Assembly: GCA_021647585.1 (NCBI GenBank)
Contig: JAKIUK010000042.1
Location: 1-35,871, forward strand
Source of the DNA: Methylococcaceae bacterium
Lineage (GTDB): Bacteria > Pseudomonadota > Gammaproteobacteria > Methylococcales > Methylomonadaceae
Direction of reading: 5' to 3'
DNA length: 35,871 bases
Under the pieces are notes generated by a model that saw only the letters and a program-made list of their open reading frames with translations, made no database searches and was not told where the DNA came from. Positions within the stretch are counted from its first letter, which is position 1. Every line of letters begins with the position of its first letter. The position numbers were made by a program, and so were the translations under genes. Of this stretch, positions 1 through 8,415 are shown one piece after another.

Positions 1-676
1 GTGCTATTCTATATTTCAGCATGGCTATTCTTTCCCGTGCGGGTCGTTTGTTGTCCATTATATCTGTGACCCAGGGATAAACTTCGGGGTTGTTAAATTG
101 AATTCCATAAAGACTACGCCATACCACAATGGTTATTGGGGCATCATTTATATTATTGAATGCCAGTTGCTTGGCATATTGTATCGCACTGGTTGCATAT
201 TGATGGGGATCAAATTCTGCCGCTTTGTCCCATAAAACCAGCGGGATTGCACTGGCGGTTTGTTCTGTTAATGGGGTATTGATGAATTCTGCTGATAAGA
301 AATAGGGTAAATCATCAGTATTGGCCTCAGCTTCTGGCCAGGCGGCATCTGGCACATACTCGGTTATTGATTTTATGCGCAGGTTGACTTGCGCTGGGTC
401 ACTATCAAGTACTCTTTGAATGTCTACTTGCTGATCAAAGTTTGGTGCTATTGAGATCATCAGTTCTGCAAATATGACTAATGACGATTTCCAGTCTATT
501 CCCCAGCGTTTGGCTCTATCAATCATGTTACTGACGATTTTTAATTGTATCTGTTCAGGAAACCGGGAAAGCATCTGTGGATATTTATCTGCCAGTGCTT
601 GCTGGAGTTTTTGCGTAAATTGATGTTCTGCCTGTTGCTGGAACATCTCAAATTGCCGAGGAGTTATTTTTAGCAT
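1..676 (-). CDS. T6SS-associated hypothetical protein, partial (C-terminus beyond left edge)
   Basis: An open frame of 225 codons starts at ATG 676-674 and runs off the left edge without a stop. GAGAAAGGA lies just before the ATG. The protein begins MLKITPRQFE, is rich in Gln, Glu and aromatic residues, and has no signal peptide or membrane segment. The N-terminal pattern (Q..F..Q..F...L...L....P, then an RA..WGI segment and a short helix ending near residue 80) and the later YPWVTDIMD motif resemble small proteins commonly encoded beside PAAR, VgrG and DUF4123 genes of type VI secretion systems. That resemblance is recalled, not searched. No partner gene is visible, because the downstream side is outside the window. 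The coding call is firm; the T6SS link is tentative. Confidence 0.6.
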   Translation of the reverse strand, partial: MLKITPRQFEMFQQQAEHQFTQKLQQALADKYPQMLSRFPEQIQLKIVSNMIDRAKRWGIDWKSSLVIFAELMISIAPNFDQQVDIQRVLDSDPAQVNLRIKSITEYVPDAAWPEAEANTDDLPYFLSAEFINTPLTEQTASAIPLVLWDKAAEFDPHQYATSAIQYAKQLAFNNINDAPITIVVWRSLYGIQFNNPEVYPWVTDIMDNKRPARERIAMLKYRIA

Positions 677-713
677 TCCTTTCTCGTGTCTTTTGCTTGG
701 CTGTGTTGCTGTG

Positions 714-824
714 TTATTGCCAGGACTGATAAAATCGCCTGGATTTCAATTCATTCTGGATTTGTTCTTTAGATCTAGCATTTAGCTTCTGTATACTATC
801 ATAATTTATTTCAGGAAGCAGGTT
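714..824 (-). pseudogene. C-terminal relic of an unidentified gene
   Basis: Just upstream of the partial gene at the left edge, a minus-strand frame of 36 sense codons ends at TAA 716-714. It reads NLLPEINYDSIQKLN and continues to a C-terminus SWQ, and looks like coding sequence in composition. It has no start codon and is closed upstream by a stop at 827-825, immediately before the repeat-rich stretch from 860. It may be the tail of the preceding gene of the same operon, cut by a rearrangement, or a chance frame. Low confidence. Confidence 0.3.
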
Positions 825-863
825 TTATTTTCCATTCGTTATTGTTAAAACCGTCACCTTTTA

Positions 864-948
864 AGCTCGGTAGGTTGGGTTGAGGAACGAAGAATAATCA
901 AGGTAGAACAGCCAGCTCGGTAGGTTGGGTTGAGGAACGAAACCCAAC
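864..948. repeat. Pair of TAGGTTGGGTT direct repeats with a hairpin
   Basis: A 27-bp sequence containing TAGGTTGGGTTGAGGAACGA occurs at 864-890 and again at 914-940, 50 bp apart. The second copy continues into AACCCAAC, so GTTGGGTT (924-931) and AACCCAAC (941-948) form an 8-bp stem; the first copy lacks the right arm. Similar palindromic units are common as dispersed repeats in environmental gammaproteobacteria. No gene is seen between 825 and 1124. Confidence 0.7.
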
Positions 949-967
949 AATATTTAGAAGAAAGGAA

Positions 968-1048
968 GAAAGGGGTCAGTACCCTTTTATACGCTTGAGT
1001 TACAAACTGCACAAAAGGGTACTGACCTCTTTCTGCTGACCCCTTTCT
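968..1048. repeat. Long hairpin repeat GGTCAGTACCCTTTT
   Basis: The left arm at 968-988 (AGAAAGGGGTCAGTACCCTTTT type) and the right arm at 1013-1034 (AAAAGGGTACTGACCTCTTTCT type) are inverted copies with about 24 bases between them. A further half-unit, CTGACCCCTTTCTG, follows at 1035-1048. Similar GGGGTCAG hairpins often accompany REP-associated (Y1) transposases. It lies 80-150 bases beyond the end of the autotransporter-like gene and could also end its transcript. Confidence 0.65.
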
Positions 1049-1124
1049 GTATAAATATTAGTTTTGACTAACTTAAACTCCATTCGCCTTCAAAGAATCA
1101 GATACAAGCCAACCTGCCTTTACA

Positions 1125-2645
1125 CTAAAGTTCCAGCCGCACACTAGCACCAAATGACATAATATCATTGTCTTCATCATTCAAGTCGCTAGAGGCATCC
1201 AGTCCAAATGAAAGCCGCTCATTAACTCGGTATTTTGCCCCTGCTCGAAAATAAGCCACGCCATCATGCGTTACATCATTTTTAGCAAGAATATTACTGC
1301 CAACGGTTGCTTCTTTATCTATATATTCATATAAGACCCCCGTAAACAAGTGAATTTTACTGTTTATATTATAACCAAACTCAATATCACCAATCCATGT
1401 CAACTGATCATAACTGCCATCCACAGTGCCTTCTAATGAAGTAAAGCTGTGCGTATATCTTAAGCCTCCACGCCCCTTAACCAAAAAAGCATCAAAAGCT
1501 TTAAAGGCACTCAGTGTCAGCTCTCCATTATAATTATGTACATCGGCATCTTTTTTTCCTTCCGTGCCATTCACACTGGTGTAGTTATAGCCTGCTAATC
1601 CAGATACAAACAGAAAACTATTTATCTTATAGGATGCATAGGGGGTGATACCGATAGTATGCGTTGAATCGTTATTTCCTCTCCGATGCGTTTCTCCATA
1701 AACATAAGAAAGTGCTGAGCCGACAATAAAATCACCTAGCCGTTTATCTACCCCCCCTATAAATTGATATAAGTCCGTGTCATAACCTAAATTATCACCC
1801 GCTTCAGTTAAATTGCTATAAACATGTTTGCCCCAGAAAGCATCCGGTGCGTACTGGCTGGATGAATCCGAAGAGGCACCCATTTTGAGATCAGTTGCGG
1901 TAGCATTCATATCAAAACCAAATGCATTGGAAAGCATGTTACTCATATGATTAGCAACCACTCCACTGCTTACCCTGATGGTATTTTCACTTTGTGTTTG
2001 CAGTTGCTCAACCTGTGCTATATCCTGGGCAACATCAACAACATCAAATAAAGTCAATGTGCCAAAAGGAACAACAGGACCGCCTGCTAAGCTATTTATT
2101 GTTAAAGTTTCTCCTCCTGGAACGAGACTAATATCACCACCTCTATTAAGAGTGATGCCACCGGCTGAACTAAGAATACTATCACCAGTGCTAGTGTCAG
2201 TTACACTAATAGTACCTCCAGACACAATATTCACTGTTCCAGGAGCAACTAGACTTCCTGCTAAAAAAACGCCTCCACTTGAACTATTAGTAATCGACAA
2301 ATTTCCGTTTGCATCCGTCACAACCGCACCCGCCTGGATTACCGTATTACCATTCACTATACTGATACTTTGCCCACCCTGGTTGTTAGCCACAGACACT
2401 ATGTCATAATCTGTTGTTTCTACCGAAAACCGACCTGCACTGGTGTTAAAAACAGAACCGGTATTGGTTCCCGAGCCGTTATCCAGAAAAGTAATGGTCA
2501 GACCTAATAAATTATTACCCGCGGGTACTATGTTATTTGTATTAGTTGTAAAATTACCATTTGATCCTGATATAGAAAGTGAACCAGCGGAAACAACAAT
2601 TACGTTTAGTAATAAACCAACAGTCAACAGTATCTTTTTTATCAT
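1125..2645 (-). CDS. Autotransporter-like outer-membrane beta-barrel protein
   Basis: This is a 506-residue exported protein. Residues 1-20 form a signal peptide (Lys-Lys, hydrophobic core, VVSAGS). Residues 21-210 are Gly/Ser/Thr/Asn-rich with many short beta-type repeats (ITNSSSGG, ISVTDTSTGD), like a small passenger or adhesin stalk. From about residue 265 (FWGKHVYS) to the end, alternating hydrophobic strands with aromatic girdles (GLAGYNYTS, FTGVLYEYIDK, YFRAGAKYRV) match an autotransporter-type beta-barrel, ending SFGASVRLEL. The terminal residue is Leu rather than the usual Phe. The passenger is short and I see no protease motif, so a surface-anchored or structural role is more likely than an enzyme. 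It appears monocistronic. Function beyond the outer membrane location is unknown. Confidence 0.75.
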   Translation of the reverse strand: MIKKILLTVGLLLNVIVVSAGSLSISGSNGNFTTNTNNIVPAGNNLLGLTITFLDNGSGTNTGSVFNTSAGRFSVETTDYDIVSVANNQGGQSISIVNGNTVIQAGAVVTDANGNLSITNSSSGGVFLAGSLVAPGTVNIVSGGTISVTDTSTGDSILSSAGGITLNRGGDISLVPGGETLTINSLAGGPVVPFGTLTLFDVVDVAQDIAQVEQLQTQSENTIRVSSGVVANHMSNMLSNAFGFDMNATATDLKMGASSDSSSQYAPDAFWGKHVYSNLTEAGDNLGYDTDLYQFIGGVDKRLGDFIVGSALSYVYGETHRRGNNDSTHTIGITPYASYKINSFLFVSGLAGYNYTSVNGTEGKKDADVHNYNGELTLSAFKAFDAFLVKGRGGLRYTHSFTSLEGTVDGSYDQLTWIGDIEFGYNINSKIHLFTGVLYEYIDKEATVGSNILAKNDVTHDGVAYFRAGAKYRVNERLSFGLDASSDLNDEDNDIMSFGASVRLEL

Positions 2646-2777
2646 TTTTATTAATCCTTATTCGTTTACAAACCCATCAATATATTCATCGGCTGTCAGG
2701 CTAACACTTATAATATGTTGCAGGTATTTTAGATTAAAGATTACAAAATATCAATATCAATATTTATTAAGCTATTT

Positions 2778-2925
2778 CAGGTTATTCTCGATTTTGATGT
2801 TTGTAGATTAACCTCACCAACGGTGTCATACCGACTAACGGGAGGTATCTTGAGTCACAACACAACTTGAGTAACAAGATTTCTCCCGCTGGTCGAAAAG
2901 ACAATCCATATAAAGTTTGACCTGT
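2778..2925. repeat. Dispersed inverted-repeat element (GTCATTCCGACCAACGGGA family), degenerate copy
   Basis: This intergenic stretch (2646-2956) holds no gene. It carries CAGGTTATTCTCGATTTTGA followed by GGTGTCATACCGACTAACGGG and, 50 bases on, TTTCTCCCGCTGGTCG...GAC, which is the inverted partner. The same order of motifs is found at 27463-27645, where the arms are better preserved. Partial relatives occur near 8340 and 15690. Confidence 0.65.
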
Positions 2926-2956
2926 GCTTTATTATTGGCTAGCCATAAAAATCATT

Positions 2957-3415
2957 CTACAAAAATAGAAAAACCCTCATCCCAACTTTAAGTTTTTGTT
3001 TTTCAACCACACCTGCATTCACTTCTAACATATATTTTGCGATGCCTACTGAGTCATAAATTTCACAGGACTTTTTCACACATGGCTGTAGGCTCTTTAG
3101 AATAGAAACAATTTCACCATTTGCTGAAACAAACAACACATCCAATGGAATCAGAGTGTTTTTCATCCATACTCTTTGTAGGGCTGGATACTCAAAAACA
3201 AACAACATGCCTTTGCTTAAATCCAGATGTTCCCTATACATAAGCCCTATAGACCTTTGCTTTTCTGTACTGGCAACTTCTACCGATAAAATATATCCTT
3301 TATTTCCAATCTCAACTGTTGCTTTGCCAAAAGCGGTTGTGTGTTGTTCAGAAAAAACCTGTGTAGTAAAAAACAACATAAAAATCATCAGCAGAACTAA
3401 CTTAGGAACGCGCAC
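2957..3415 (-). CDS. DUF192 family exported protein
   Basis: This is a small exported protein of the DUF192 family (about 120-residue core), whose members are periplasmic or envelope-associated and of unknown biochemical role. Family hallmarks are visible: TEKQRSIGLMYRE, then GMLFVF, VWMKNTLIPLDVLFV, the paired Cys in LQPCVKKSC, and AKYMLEVNAG near the end. A longer frame starts at ATG 3478, but its first 21 codons lie inside a miniature repeat element. I favour the GTG at 3415, because MRVPK followed by LVLLMIFMLFF gives a proper signal peptide. There is no good ribosome site, and ATG 3388 is the alternative. If GTG is used, the start codon and the next four codons come from the repeat terminus. 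Confidence 0.75.
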   Translation of the reverse strand: MRVPKLVLLMIFMLFFTTQVFSEQHTTAFGKATVEIGNKGYILSVEVASTEKQRSIGLMYREHLDLSKGMLFVFEYPALQRVWMKNTLIPLDVLFVSANGEIVSILKSLQPCVKKSCEIYDSVGIAKYMLEVNAGVVEKQKLKVGMRVFLFL

Positions 3416-3564
3416 AGAATTAAGCTGGTTAATTAGAGTAGTAGTTTGTTCGTATTCAAGGCGTGGAAATGAGCGCATAGCAAGCTACGCAACCCTTTCT
3501 ACAACGAAAAAAACGGAAAAAAAAACAAAACCAATTGTTCAAGTATTTCTGTACCTGCTCCTTA
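3402..3564. mobile_element. ~162-bp MITE-like element, copy 1
   Basis: The left end reads TTAGGAACGCGCACAGAATT and the right end, inverted, reads TAAGGAGCAGGTACAGAAAT. The interior shares long blocks (GTTTGTTCGTATTCAAGGCG, AGCAAGCTACGCAACCCTTT) with the reverse complement of 19138-19299. The length is the same in both copies and there is no complete reading frame, as expected of a non-autonomous element. It overlaps the 5' part of the DUF192 reading frame. The remaining bases to 3634 carry nothing recognisable. Confidence 0.75.
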
Positions 3565-3634
3565 ACATTCACACAGCTCTTAAAATTTGAAGTCCGCATC
3601 ATCATAATGTATATCAACTCAGTTTATTGTACGT

Positions 3635-4024
3635 TCATTGTTGAAATTTAAGCAGTAAACCTTCGGTTAATACGCCGTCCTGTTTAATTCCCTGACTTTT
3701 CTGAAAACCTCGAATCGCTTTTTTAGTTTTTATACCCATTATGCCGTCTACAGGTCCTGGATTAAAACCTAAAATACTTAAGCGTTTTTGTGCCTGCTTA
3801 ATTTGCTCTTTATCTTTTATCGTATTATTTGAAAGACCAATTTCTGAAAATTGGCCTGCTTTCATTACACTCTTTGAAATATTGTTATTTATGCTATTGC
3901 TTATTGTGCGATTTATTTGATCATTAATTTGTATATTTGGATTTGCAAACGCAAGCTGAGCTACAACAAAACAGGTAAAAGTAACAACCCATTTGATTAT
4001 TTTATTCGTACCTATTCCGTTCAT
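3635..4024 (-). CDS. Exported peptidoglycan-binding domain protein
   Basis: This is a 129-residue protein. The ATG at 4024 is preceded by GGAGAG at good spacing. Residues 1-27 are a signal peptide ending AFA. An Asn/Ile/Ser-rich linker follows, and residues 73-129 are a PG_binding_1 domain: IKQAQKRLSILGF, then GPVDGIMGIKTKKAIRGFQ and GVLTEGLLLKF. Such domains tether periplasmic proteins to the cell wall. There is no attached catalytic domain, so it may serve as a small wall-binding adaptor. It stands alone between two repeat elements. Confidence 0.75.
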   Translation of the reverse strand: MNGIGTNKIIKWVVTFTCFVVAQLAFANPNIQINDQINRTISNSINNNISKSVMKAGQFSEIGLSNNTIKDKEQIKQAQKRLSILGFNPGPVDGIMGIKTKKAIRGFQKSQGIKQDGVLTEGLLLKFQQ

Positions 4025-4074
4025 ATATGACTCTCCAAATTAGAGTTTAAAAGAATTAATTGGTTAAAATGACT

Positions 4075-4145
4075 TTTAACCTAGAAAAATCAGTTGGATC
4101 ACGGATTCTAGCACAAGCTCTTGATTCCACAGCACTTCACAGAAA
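4075..4145. mobile_element. Half copy of the CCTAG element
   Basis: CCTAGAAAAATCAGTTGG starts at 4080, preceded by TTTAA, and is followed by ATCACGGATTCTAGCACAAG and TTGATTCCACAGCACTTCA. This matches, inverted, the right half of the complete copies at 33390-33718. The other half is missing: the sequence departs after about 4145. No gene is seen between 4025 and 4191. Confidence 0.75.
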
Positions 4146-4191
4146 CCGTTAAAACCACCCGTATAATTACAATAATACAACAATATTTTAT

Positions 4192-4986
4192 TTATTCAAT
4201 AAACCTCAATATGTTCTTCCACTCACTTTCCCAACAACAAACATGATCTTTTCCTGCTAGCTCAAAATACTGGGCATTTTTCTGATCGTCTGCATAGTGT
4301 TTGATAATAAATGCTGGCACCACTTCATCCTCTTTACCTGCAAAATGATACTGCTGAATACTAGCGCTTAACCTTACTACATCAGAGGGATCTAATGAAT
4401 TATTTAATGTTGCATAGCCATGATATTTACTCCATGTGTTCACATTCAAATTTGCTGCAACCGTCACTACTTTTTTTATATTTTCTATGCCATCGGCCAT
4501 TAATAGGGCAAGACTTCCACCTCCACTGTAGCCAATCAATACAATTTCATTAAATTTATATTTTTCCAGCCAGCTATTTAAAGCGTGCGTCATACTTTGA
4601 ACGACTGTTTTTGAATATCGATGTGATGTCCAGTATTTATTATCACAGCCGAAACTTTGACTCAAACCATAATAACAAGGTCGCCCTAGCAAAATAGAAG
4701 GCTGCTTATCTTGGCTCATTAAACGTAAAATCAAAGGATTTCTTGCTGTAGGGTCATCAGCTATCCATCGATTTCTTATCCACGGTGTGCCATCACCATC
4801 CAGATAAACATGCAGTTTCCCACCTTTCTTTAAATTTTTAGTCGTATAAATCTGATGCTGAAACTGTGTTGTGTTAATTATAAAAGAATTAAACCTCAAC
4901 GCCAGCGCTTGCCGGTTAAAATGCTGTGCAGGTGTTGCACAGCCAAGCAAACTAACTAACGTTATTAAAATGCTCAGTTTTTTCAC
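4192..4986 (-). CDS. Lipoprotein with alpha/beta-hydrolase fold
   Basis: This is a 264-residue protein. The N-terminus has a lipobox, LLGC (Cys16), so the mature protein should be lipid-anchored in the envelope. The hydrolase fold is indicated by GYSGGG (Ser154 as nucleophile), GKEDEVVP (Asp220) and GKDHVC (His248), in the right order for a catalytic triad. LDGDGTPW near residue 64 would lie at the oxyanion side. The substrate is unknown. The start is GTG at 4986, overlapping the TGA of the upstream PPTase gene in the four bases GTGA, which points to translational coupling. An ester- or thioester-hydrolysing role alongside the PPTase is possible but inferred only from position. Confidence 0.8.
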   Translation of the reverse strand: MKKLSILITLVSLLGCATPAQHFNRQALALRFNSFIINTTQFQHQIYTTKNLKKGGKLHVYLDGDGTPWIRNRWIADDPTARNPLILRLMSQDKQPSILLGRPCYYGLSQSFGCDNKYWTSHRYSKTVVQSMTHALNSWLEKYKFNEIVLIGYSGGGSLALLMADGIENIKKVVTVAANLNVNTWSKYHGYATLNNSLDPSDVVRLSASIQQYHFAGKEDEVVPAFIIKHYADDQKNAQYFELAGKDHVCCWESEWKNILRFIE

Positions 4987-5678
4987 TTCAATTCTATTTG
5001 TTTATATTGAAAATCCATATTTTTTATCACAACTGCACAAACATGGTGCTGATTAATGGGAATATCCAGTATCTTCCAATCTGATGGTAAACCATACTCT
5101 CCAGGAATACTTGAAAAGCAGGTTTGATTATCGGAATTTATCTCACATTGATTTAGTCCCAATGCTATTCCACGCCCTACGGCCTTTACAAAGGCTTCTT
5201 TCCTTACCCAAAAACGGTAAAACATTATGGTTTTATGTTCTGCTGATAAAGAATGCCAATACCCTCTTTCTGTTTTAGAAAAACATTTTTCCACCAATGC
5301 CGGCATACTTTTTCTGTTTCTAAGTTGTTCCAGGTCTATCCCTACCTTACTGCCATTGCTGACAACAACAACAAACTTATTGCCCGTGTGTGAAAGATTA
5401 AAAAACAAGTTAGCTTCAGCTAAAAAAGGCTTTCCATACTCGGCTGTTTTTATAATGATTTTTTGAGCTTCAATATTAAGGTATGAAGAAAGTATTTCAC
5501 GTAATACGCCACGAGTTTTAATATACTTTAGTTGTAAAACCTTTCTGGAAAATGCATTTGCCTTTTTTCTTTCATCCTTATTAAGTAAATGCCAATATTG
5601 CTGTTCTGTCTGTTCTTCAGACACACTATCTGCTAGCAATAATTCTCCGTGCCATGTTTCTACAAAAAGACCAGTCAC
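4983..5678 (-). CDS. 4'-phosphopantetheinyl transferase, Sfp type
   Basis: This 231-residue enzyme should transfer the phosphopantetheine arm of coenzyme A onto a Ser of acyl or peptidyl carrier proteins in the cytoplasm. Sfp-type motifs are visible in order: NLSHT (94-98), VGIDLE (112-117, Mg-binding Asp and Glu), CFSKTE (132-137) and WVRKEAFVKAVG (157-168, third acidic ligand and catalytic Lys). The length is usual for the family. The start is GTG at 5678, 12 bases after the ggt stop, with GGGA upstream. It is the middle gene of ggt - PPTase - hydrolase. No polyketide or nonribosomal peptide synthase is visible here, so its carrier-protein partner is elsewhere. Confidence 0.9.
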   Translation of the reverse strand: MTGLFVETWHGELLLADSVSEEQTEQQYWHLLNKDERKKANAFSRKVLQLKYIKTRGVLREILSSYLNIEAQKIIIKTAEYGKPFLAEANLFFNLSHTGNKFVVVVSNGSKVGIDLEQLRNRKSMPALVEKCFSKTERGYWHSLSAEHKTIMFYRFWVRKEAFVKAVGRGIALGLNQCEINSDNQTCFSSIPGEYGLPSDWKILDIPINQHHVCAVVIKNMDFQYKQIELK

Positions 5679-5690
5679 ACTAAATCCCTA

Positions 5691-7367
5691 TCAACGAACC
5701 AAAGCCAGTCCCTCGCCTCTTGGGTCAGATGCCACTGTCAGTTGCTTTGATTTTTTATTAAACTGGATTGCCTGCATATTGCCATATCGATATAGAGTTT
5801 CCTTTAATTTGTGTCCTAATCTAGACAATCCCAGTATTTCTTCATCCGTCATCCCCCCCTCTTCATATTGAATCATGTCGGGTATGTATTGATGATGAAA
5901 CCGTGGTGTCCAAAGCCAATAATCAGGCCCTTCACCTTCTGCAAAATCCAACACAGCCAATAACACCATAGATATAATTCGACTGCCTCCTGGTGTACCT
6001 AATACTGCAACACGAGTCTCATCTTCAATAAATGTAGGTGTCATACTGGATAACATGCGTTTACCTGACTCGATTGCATTTGCTGCTCCTCCCACTAAAC
6101 CATATCCGTTCATAACACCCGATTTGCTAACAAAATCATCCATCTCATCATTTAACAGTACACCGGTCCCTTCAGCAACAAAAGCTGATCCAAAGGGGAA
6201 ATTGACACTTAATGTTGCTGCCACCCGATTCCCTTCTTTATCCATAATTGAGAAATGTGTAGTATTTCTACCTCTCGATTTCTGCTCCACATCACCTGCT
6301 AATGAATCGCTGGGGGTTGCTTTATCCAATCGAATTGAAGTCCTTAAACCGGCCGCATAATCCTGATTAATCAACCTGTAGATAGGCACATCGACAAAAT
6401 CACTATCGCCTAAATAAAATGCACGATCATGATATGCTCTGCGCATTGCTTCACTAATAATATGTTTTCGCGTTATTTCATCAAGTTTTGATAAGTTATA
6501 TCCAGACAATATATTTAAAGCCTCTATCAATACAATACCTCCCGATGATGGCGGAGCAGCACTGGTTATTTTGATGCCGTTATATTCACCTATCACCGGA
6601 TCTCTTTCCACTATCTGATAGTTTTCCAGATCCTGTAGTGTCCAGATCCCCCCTGCTTTGCGTACGCTATTGATTAACTTGTTAGCAACATCTCCTGTAT
6701 AAAAGCCATTAATTCCATACTGCGCCAACTGTTTAAGAGTATTAGCCAAATCGGTCTGTTGCAAAACTGATTTTTCATTTGGAACTTTATTATTATCCAG
6801 AAAAATAGAGGCCGCTTGTGGATTATTCATTAAAACGGGCAGTCTAAACTTCAACAACTTTCTATGCCTCTCTCCAATAACAAATCCTTGTTGAGCATAA
6901 CGAATAGCCGGTTGTAGAGACTGAGCCAGTGACAGTTTCCCATATTGTTCAGACAAATGAACTAATGCAGCAGGCAAACCTGGTATTCCTGCGGATAACG
7001 CGCCATTTATAGACAAGTCTTTAATAACTTCTCCGCGCTTATCAAGATACATTTCTCTATGCGCAGCAAGCGGTGCTTTTTCCCTGCCATCAATCATAGT
7101 TTCAAAACCATCACTGGCTCTATGCAGTAACCAGAAGCCTCCGCCTCCTAATCCTGAACCTGCGGGTTCTACTACAGCTAAAGCAGCACTAACGGCAACC
7201 GCAGCATCAAATGCATTTCCTCCTTGCTGCAGAATCTCAAAGCCAGCGTAGGTTGCCAAAGTATGAGCGCTGGCAATAGCTGCTTTTCTTTCTGTGGCCC
7301 CAATTAACTGACCATGAAAACAAACTAAGAAAAATAAGGTAATGAATAGTTTTTTTAGTATTATCAT
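5691..7367 (-). CDS. ggt: Gamma-glutamyltransferase (glutathione hydrolase)
   Basis: This 558-residue periplasmic Ntn-hydrolase cleaves or transfers the gamma-glutamyl group of glutathione. Residues 1-24 are a signal peptide ending LIGA. The large-subunit signature GFEILQQGGNAFDAAVAVSA follows, then GSGLGGGGFWLL. The self-cleavage site is RGRNTTHFSI: the first Thr of TTHFS, about residue 369, would become the N-terminal nucleophile of the small subunit. Substrate-site residues are seen in LLNDEMDDF and in MLSSMTPTF with GTPGGSRI. It is the first gene of a three-gene minus-strand operon and is divergent from the dehydrogenase gene at 7438, with only about 70 bases between the two starts. Confidence 0.95.
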   Translation of the reverse strand: MIILKKLFITLFFLVCFHGQLIGATERKAAIASAHTLATYAGFEILQQGGNAFDAAVAVSAALAVVEPAGSGLGGGGFWLLHRASDGFETMIDGREKAPLAAHREMYLDKRGEVIKDLSINGALSAGIPGLPAALVHLSEQYGKLSLAQSLQPAIRYAQQGFVIGERHRKLLKFRLPVLMNNPQAASIFLDNNKVPNEKSVLQQTDLANTLKQLAQYGINGFYTGDVANKLINSVRKAGGIWTLQDLENYQIVERDPVIGEYNGIKITSAAPPSSGGIVLIEALNILSGYNLSKLDEITRKHIISEAMRRAYHDRAFYLGDSDFVDVPIYRLINQDYAAGLRTSIRLDKATPSDSLAGDVEQKSRGRNTTHFSIMDKEGNRVAATLSVNFPFGSAFVAEGTGVLLNDEMDDFVSKSGVMNGYGLVGGAANAIESGKRMLSSMTPTFIEDETRVAVLGTPGGSRIISMVLLAVLDFAEGEGPDYWLWTPRFHHQYIPDMIQYEEGGMTDEEILGLSRLGHKLKETLYRYGNMQAIQFNKKSKQLTVASDPRGEGLALVR

Positions 7368-7437
7368 TGTTTAGTCTCTACCCTTGTATGCTCATTAAAT
7401 GATACGATTTCATCATATCATTCAAATACTCAAAATA

Positions 7438-8316
7438 ATGACAAAAAAAAAATATAGCCTGGGCTTTATTGGAATTGGCTTAATGGGAAAGCCAATGACC
7501 CTGCGTCTTCTGAATGCAGGACTTAAAGTTAACGTATGGAACCGTTCCCAAGAAAAACTTGCAGCTGTTAATGATGCAGGTGCTATTGCCTATACAACAA
7601 TCAGCGAACTGGTTAAAGCATCTGATATTATTATTTTATGTCTGGCCAATACAGCCATCGTTGAAGCAATTGTAACAGAAGAAATTATTAACTCCGATTC
7701 TGCTGGAAAATTATTGCTTGATTTGTCCAGCATACACCCAGAAACCACTAAACAACTTGCCGCACAATTAAAACAGCAATGCAATATGAGTTGGGTGGAT
7801 GCCCCTGTTTCTGGAGGTACCGCTGGGGCTGAACAAGGCACGTTGGCAATCATGGCGGGAGGTGCAGAGAAAGATATTAATATTGCCAGAGAAGTGCTTA
7901 AGCCATTGTATAAACAATTGACTCACATGGGCGATGTGGGTAGCGGTCAGGTGAGTAAAATTTGTAACCAAATGATTGTTAGCTGTAATGTTATGGTAAT
8001 TGCTGAAATGATGGCTTTAGCTCAGGCATCGGGCGTTGATGCTGCAAAAATACCCCAGGCACTGGCGGGAGGTTTTGCTGACTCAAAACCACTACAAATT
8101 GTTGGCCCGGAAATGGCAGAAAACACCTTTGAACCCATAAAATGGCGTGTTCAAACGCTGTTAAAAGATTTAAATATGGCAGTGGATTTGTCCACCCAAA
8201 ACGGTAATTCCATCCCAATGTCCGCACTAGCGGCCCAATTGATGCAACTTCATGGTAATCAGGGTTTTTTGGAACAAGACCCATCCACCTTAATTAAATT
8301 GTTTACTAAAAACTAA
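7438..8316 (+). CDS. Beta-hydroxyacid dehydrogenase, tartronate semialdehyde reductase type
   Basis: This 292-residue NAD(P)-dependent oxidoreductase is of the GarR/GlxR class, which reduces tartronate semialdehyde (2-hydroxy-3-oxopropionate) to glycerate. The Rossmann motif GFIGIGLMG is followed by the family signature GLMGKPMTLRLLNAG. DLSSIHPETT, VDAPVSGGTAGAEQGTL (substrate loop) and GSGQVSKICNQM (with the conserved catalytic Lys) are all present. The length matches GarR. The start chosen is ATG 7438 (MTKKKYSLGF), where family proteins begin; an upstream ATG at 7399 would add 13 atypical residues. The ribosome site is weak for both. Other beta-hydroxyacid substrates (3-hydroxyisobutyrate, glyoxylate) cannot be excluded, but the neighbouring hydroxypyruvate isomerase supports the assignment. 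Confidence 0.85.
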   Translation: MTKKKYSLGFIGIGLMGKPMTLRLLNAGLKVNVWNRSQEKLAAVNDAGAIAYTTISELVKASDIIILCLANTAIVEAIVTEEIINSDSAGKLLLDLSSIHPETTKQLAAQLKQQCNMSWVDAPVSGGTAGAEQGTLAIMAGGAEKDINIAREVLKPLYKQLTHMGDVGSGQVSKICNQMIVSCNVMVIAEMMALAQASGVDAAKIPQALAGGFADSKPLQIVGPEMAENTFEPIKWRVQTLLKDLNMAVDLSTQNGNSIPMSALAAQLMQLHGNQGFLEQDPSTLIKLFTKN

Positions 8317-8324
8317 AATGACTA

Positions 8325-8400
8325 TATACAAAGCACAGGTTAAAAATAATTTTCGATTTTGACATTAAAATTTAGTTAACTTCACAAACGATGTTATTAA
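8325..8400. repeat. Partial copy of the GATTTTGACATT repeat
   Basis: The short gap before the isomerase gene contains ACAGGTTAAAAATAATTTTC, GATTTTGACATT, and GTTAACTTCACAAACGATGTT, which match the left flank of the inverted-repeat element at 27463-27645 and at 2778. The arms with GACCAACGGG are missing. A degenerate fragment, it separates the two genes of a probable operon. Confidence 0.45.
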
Positions 8401-8415
8401 TAGCCACGAAAACTA

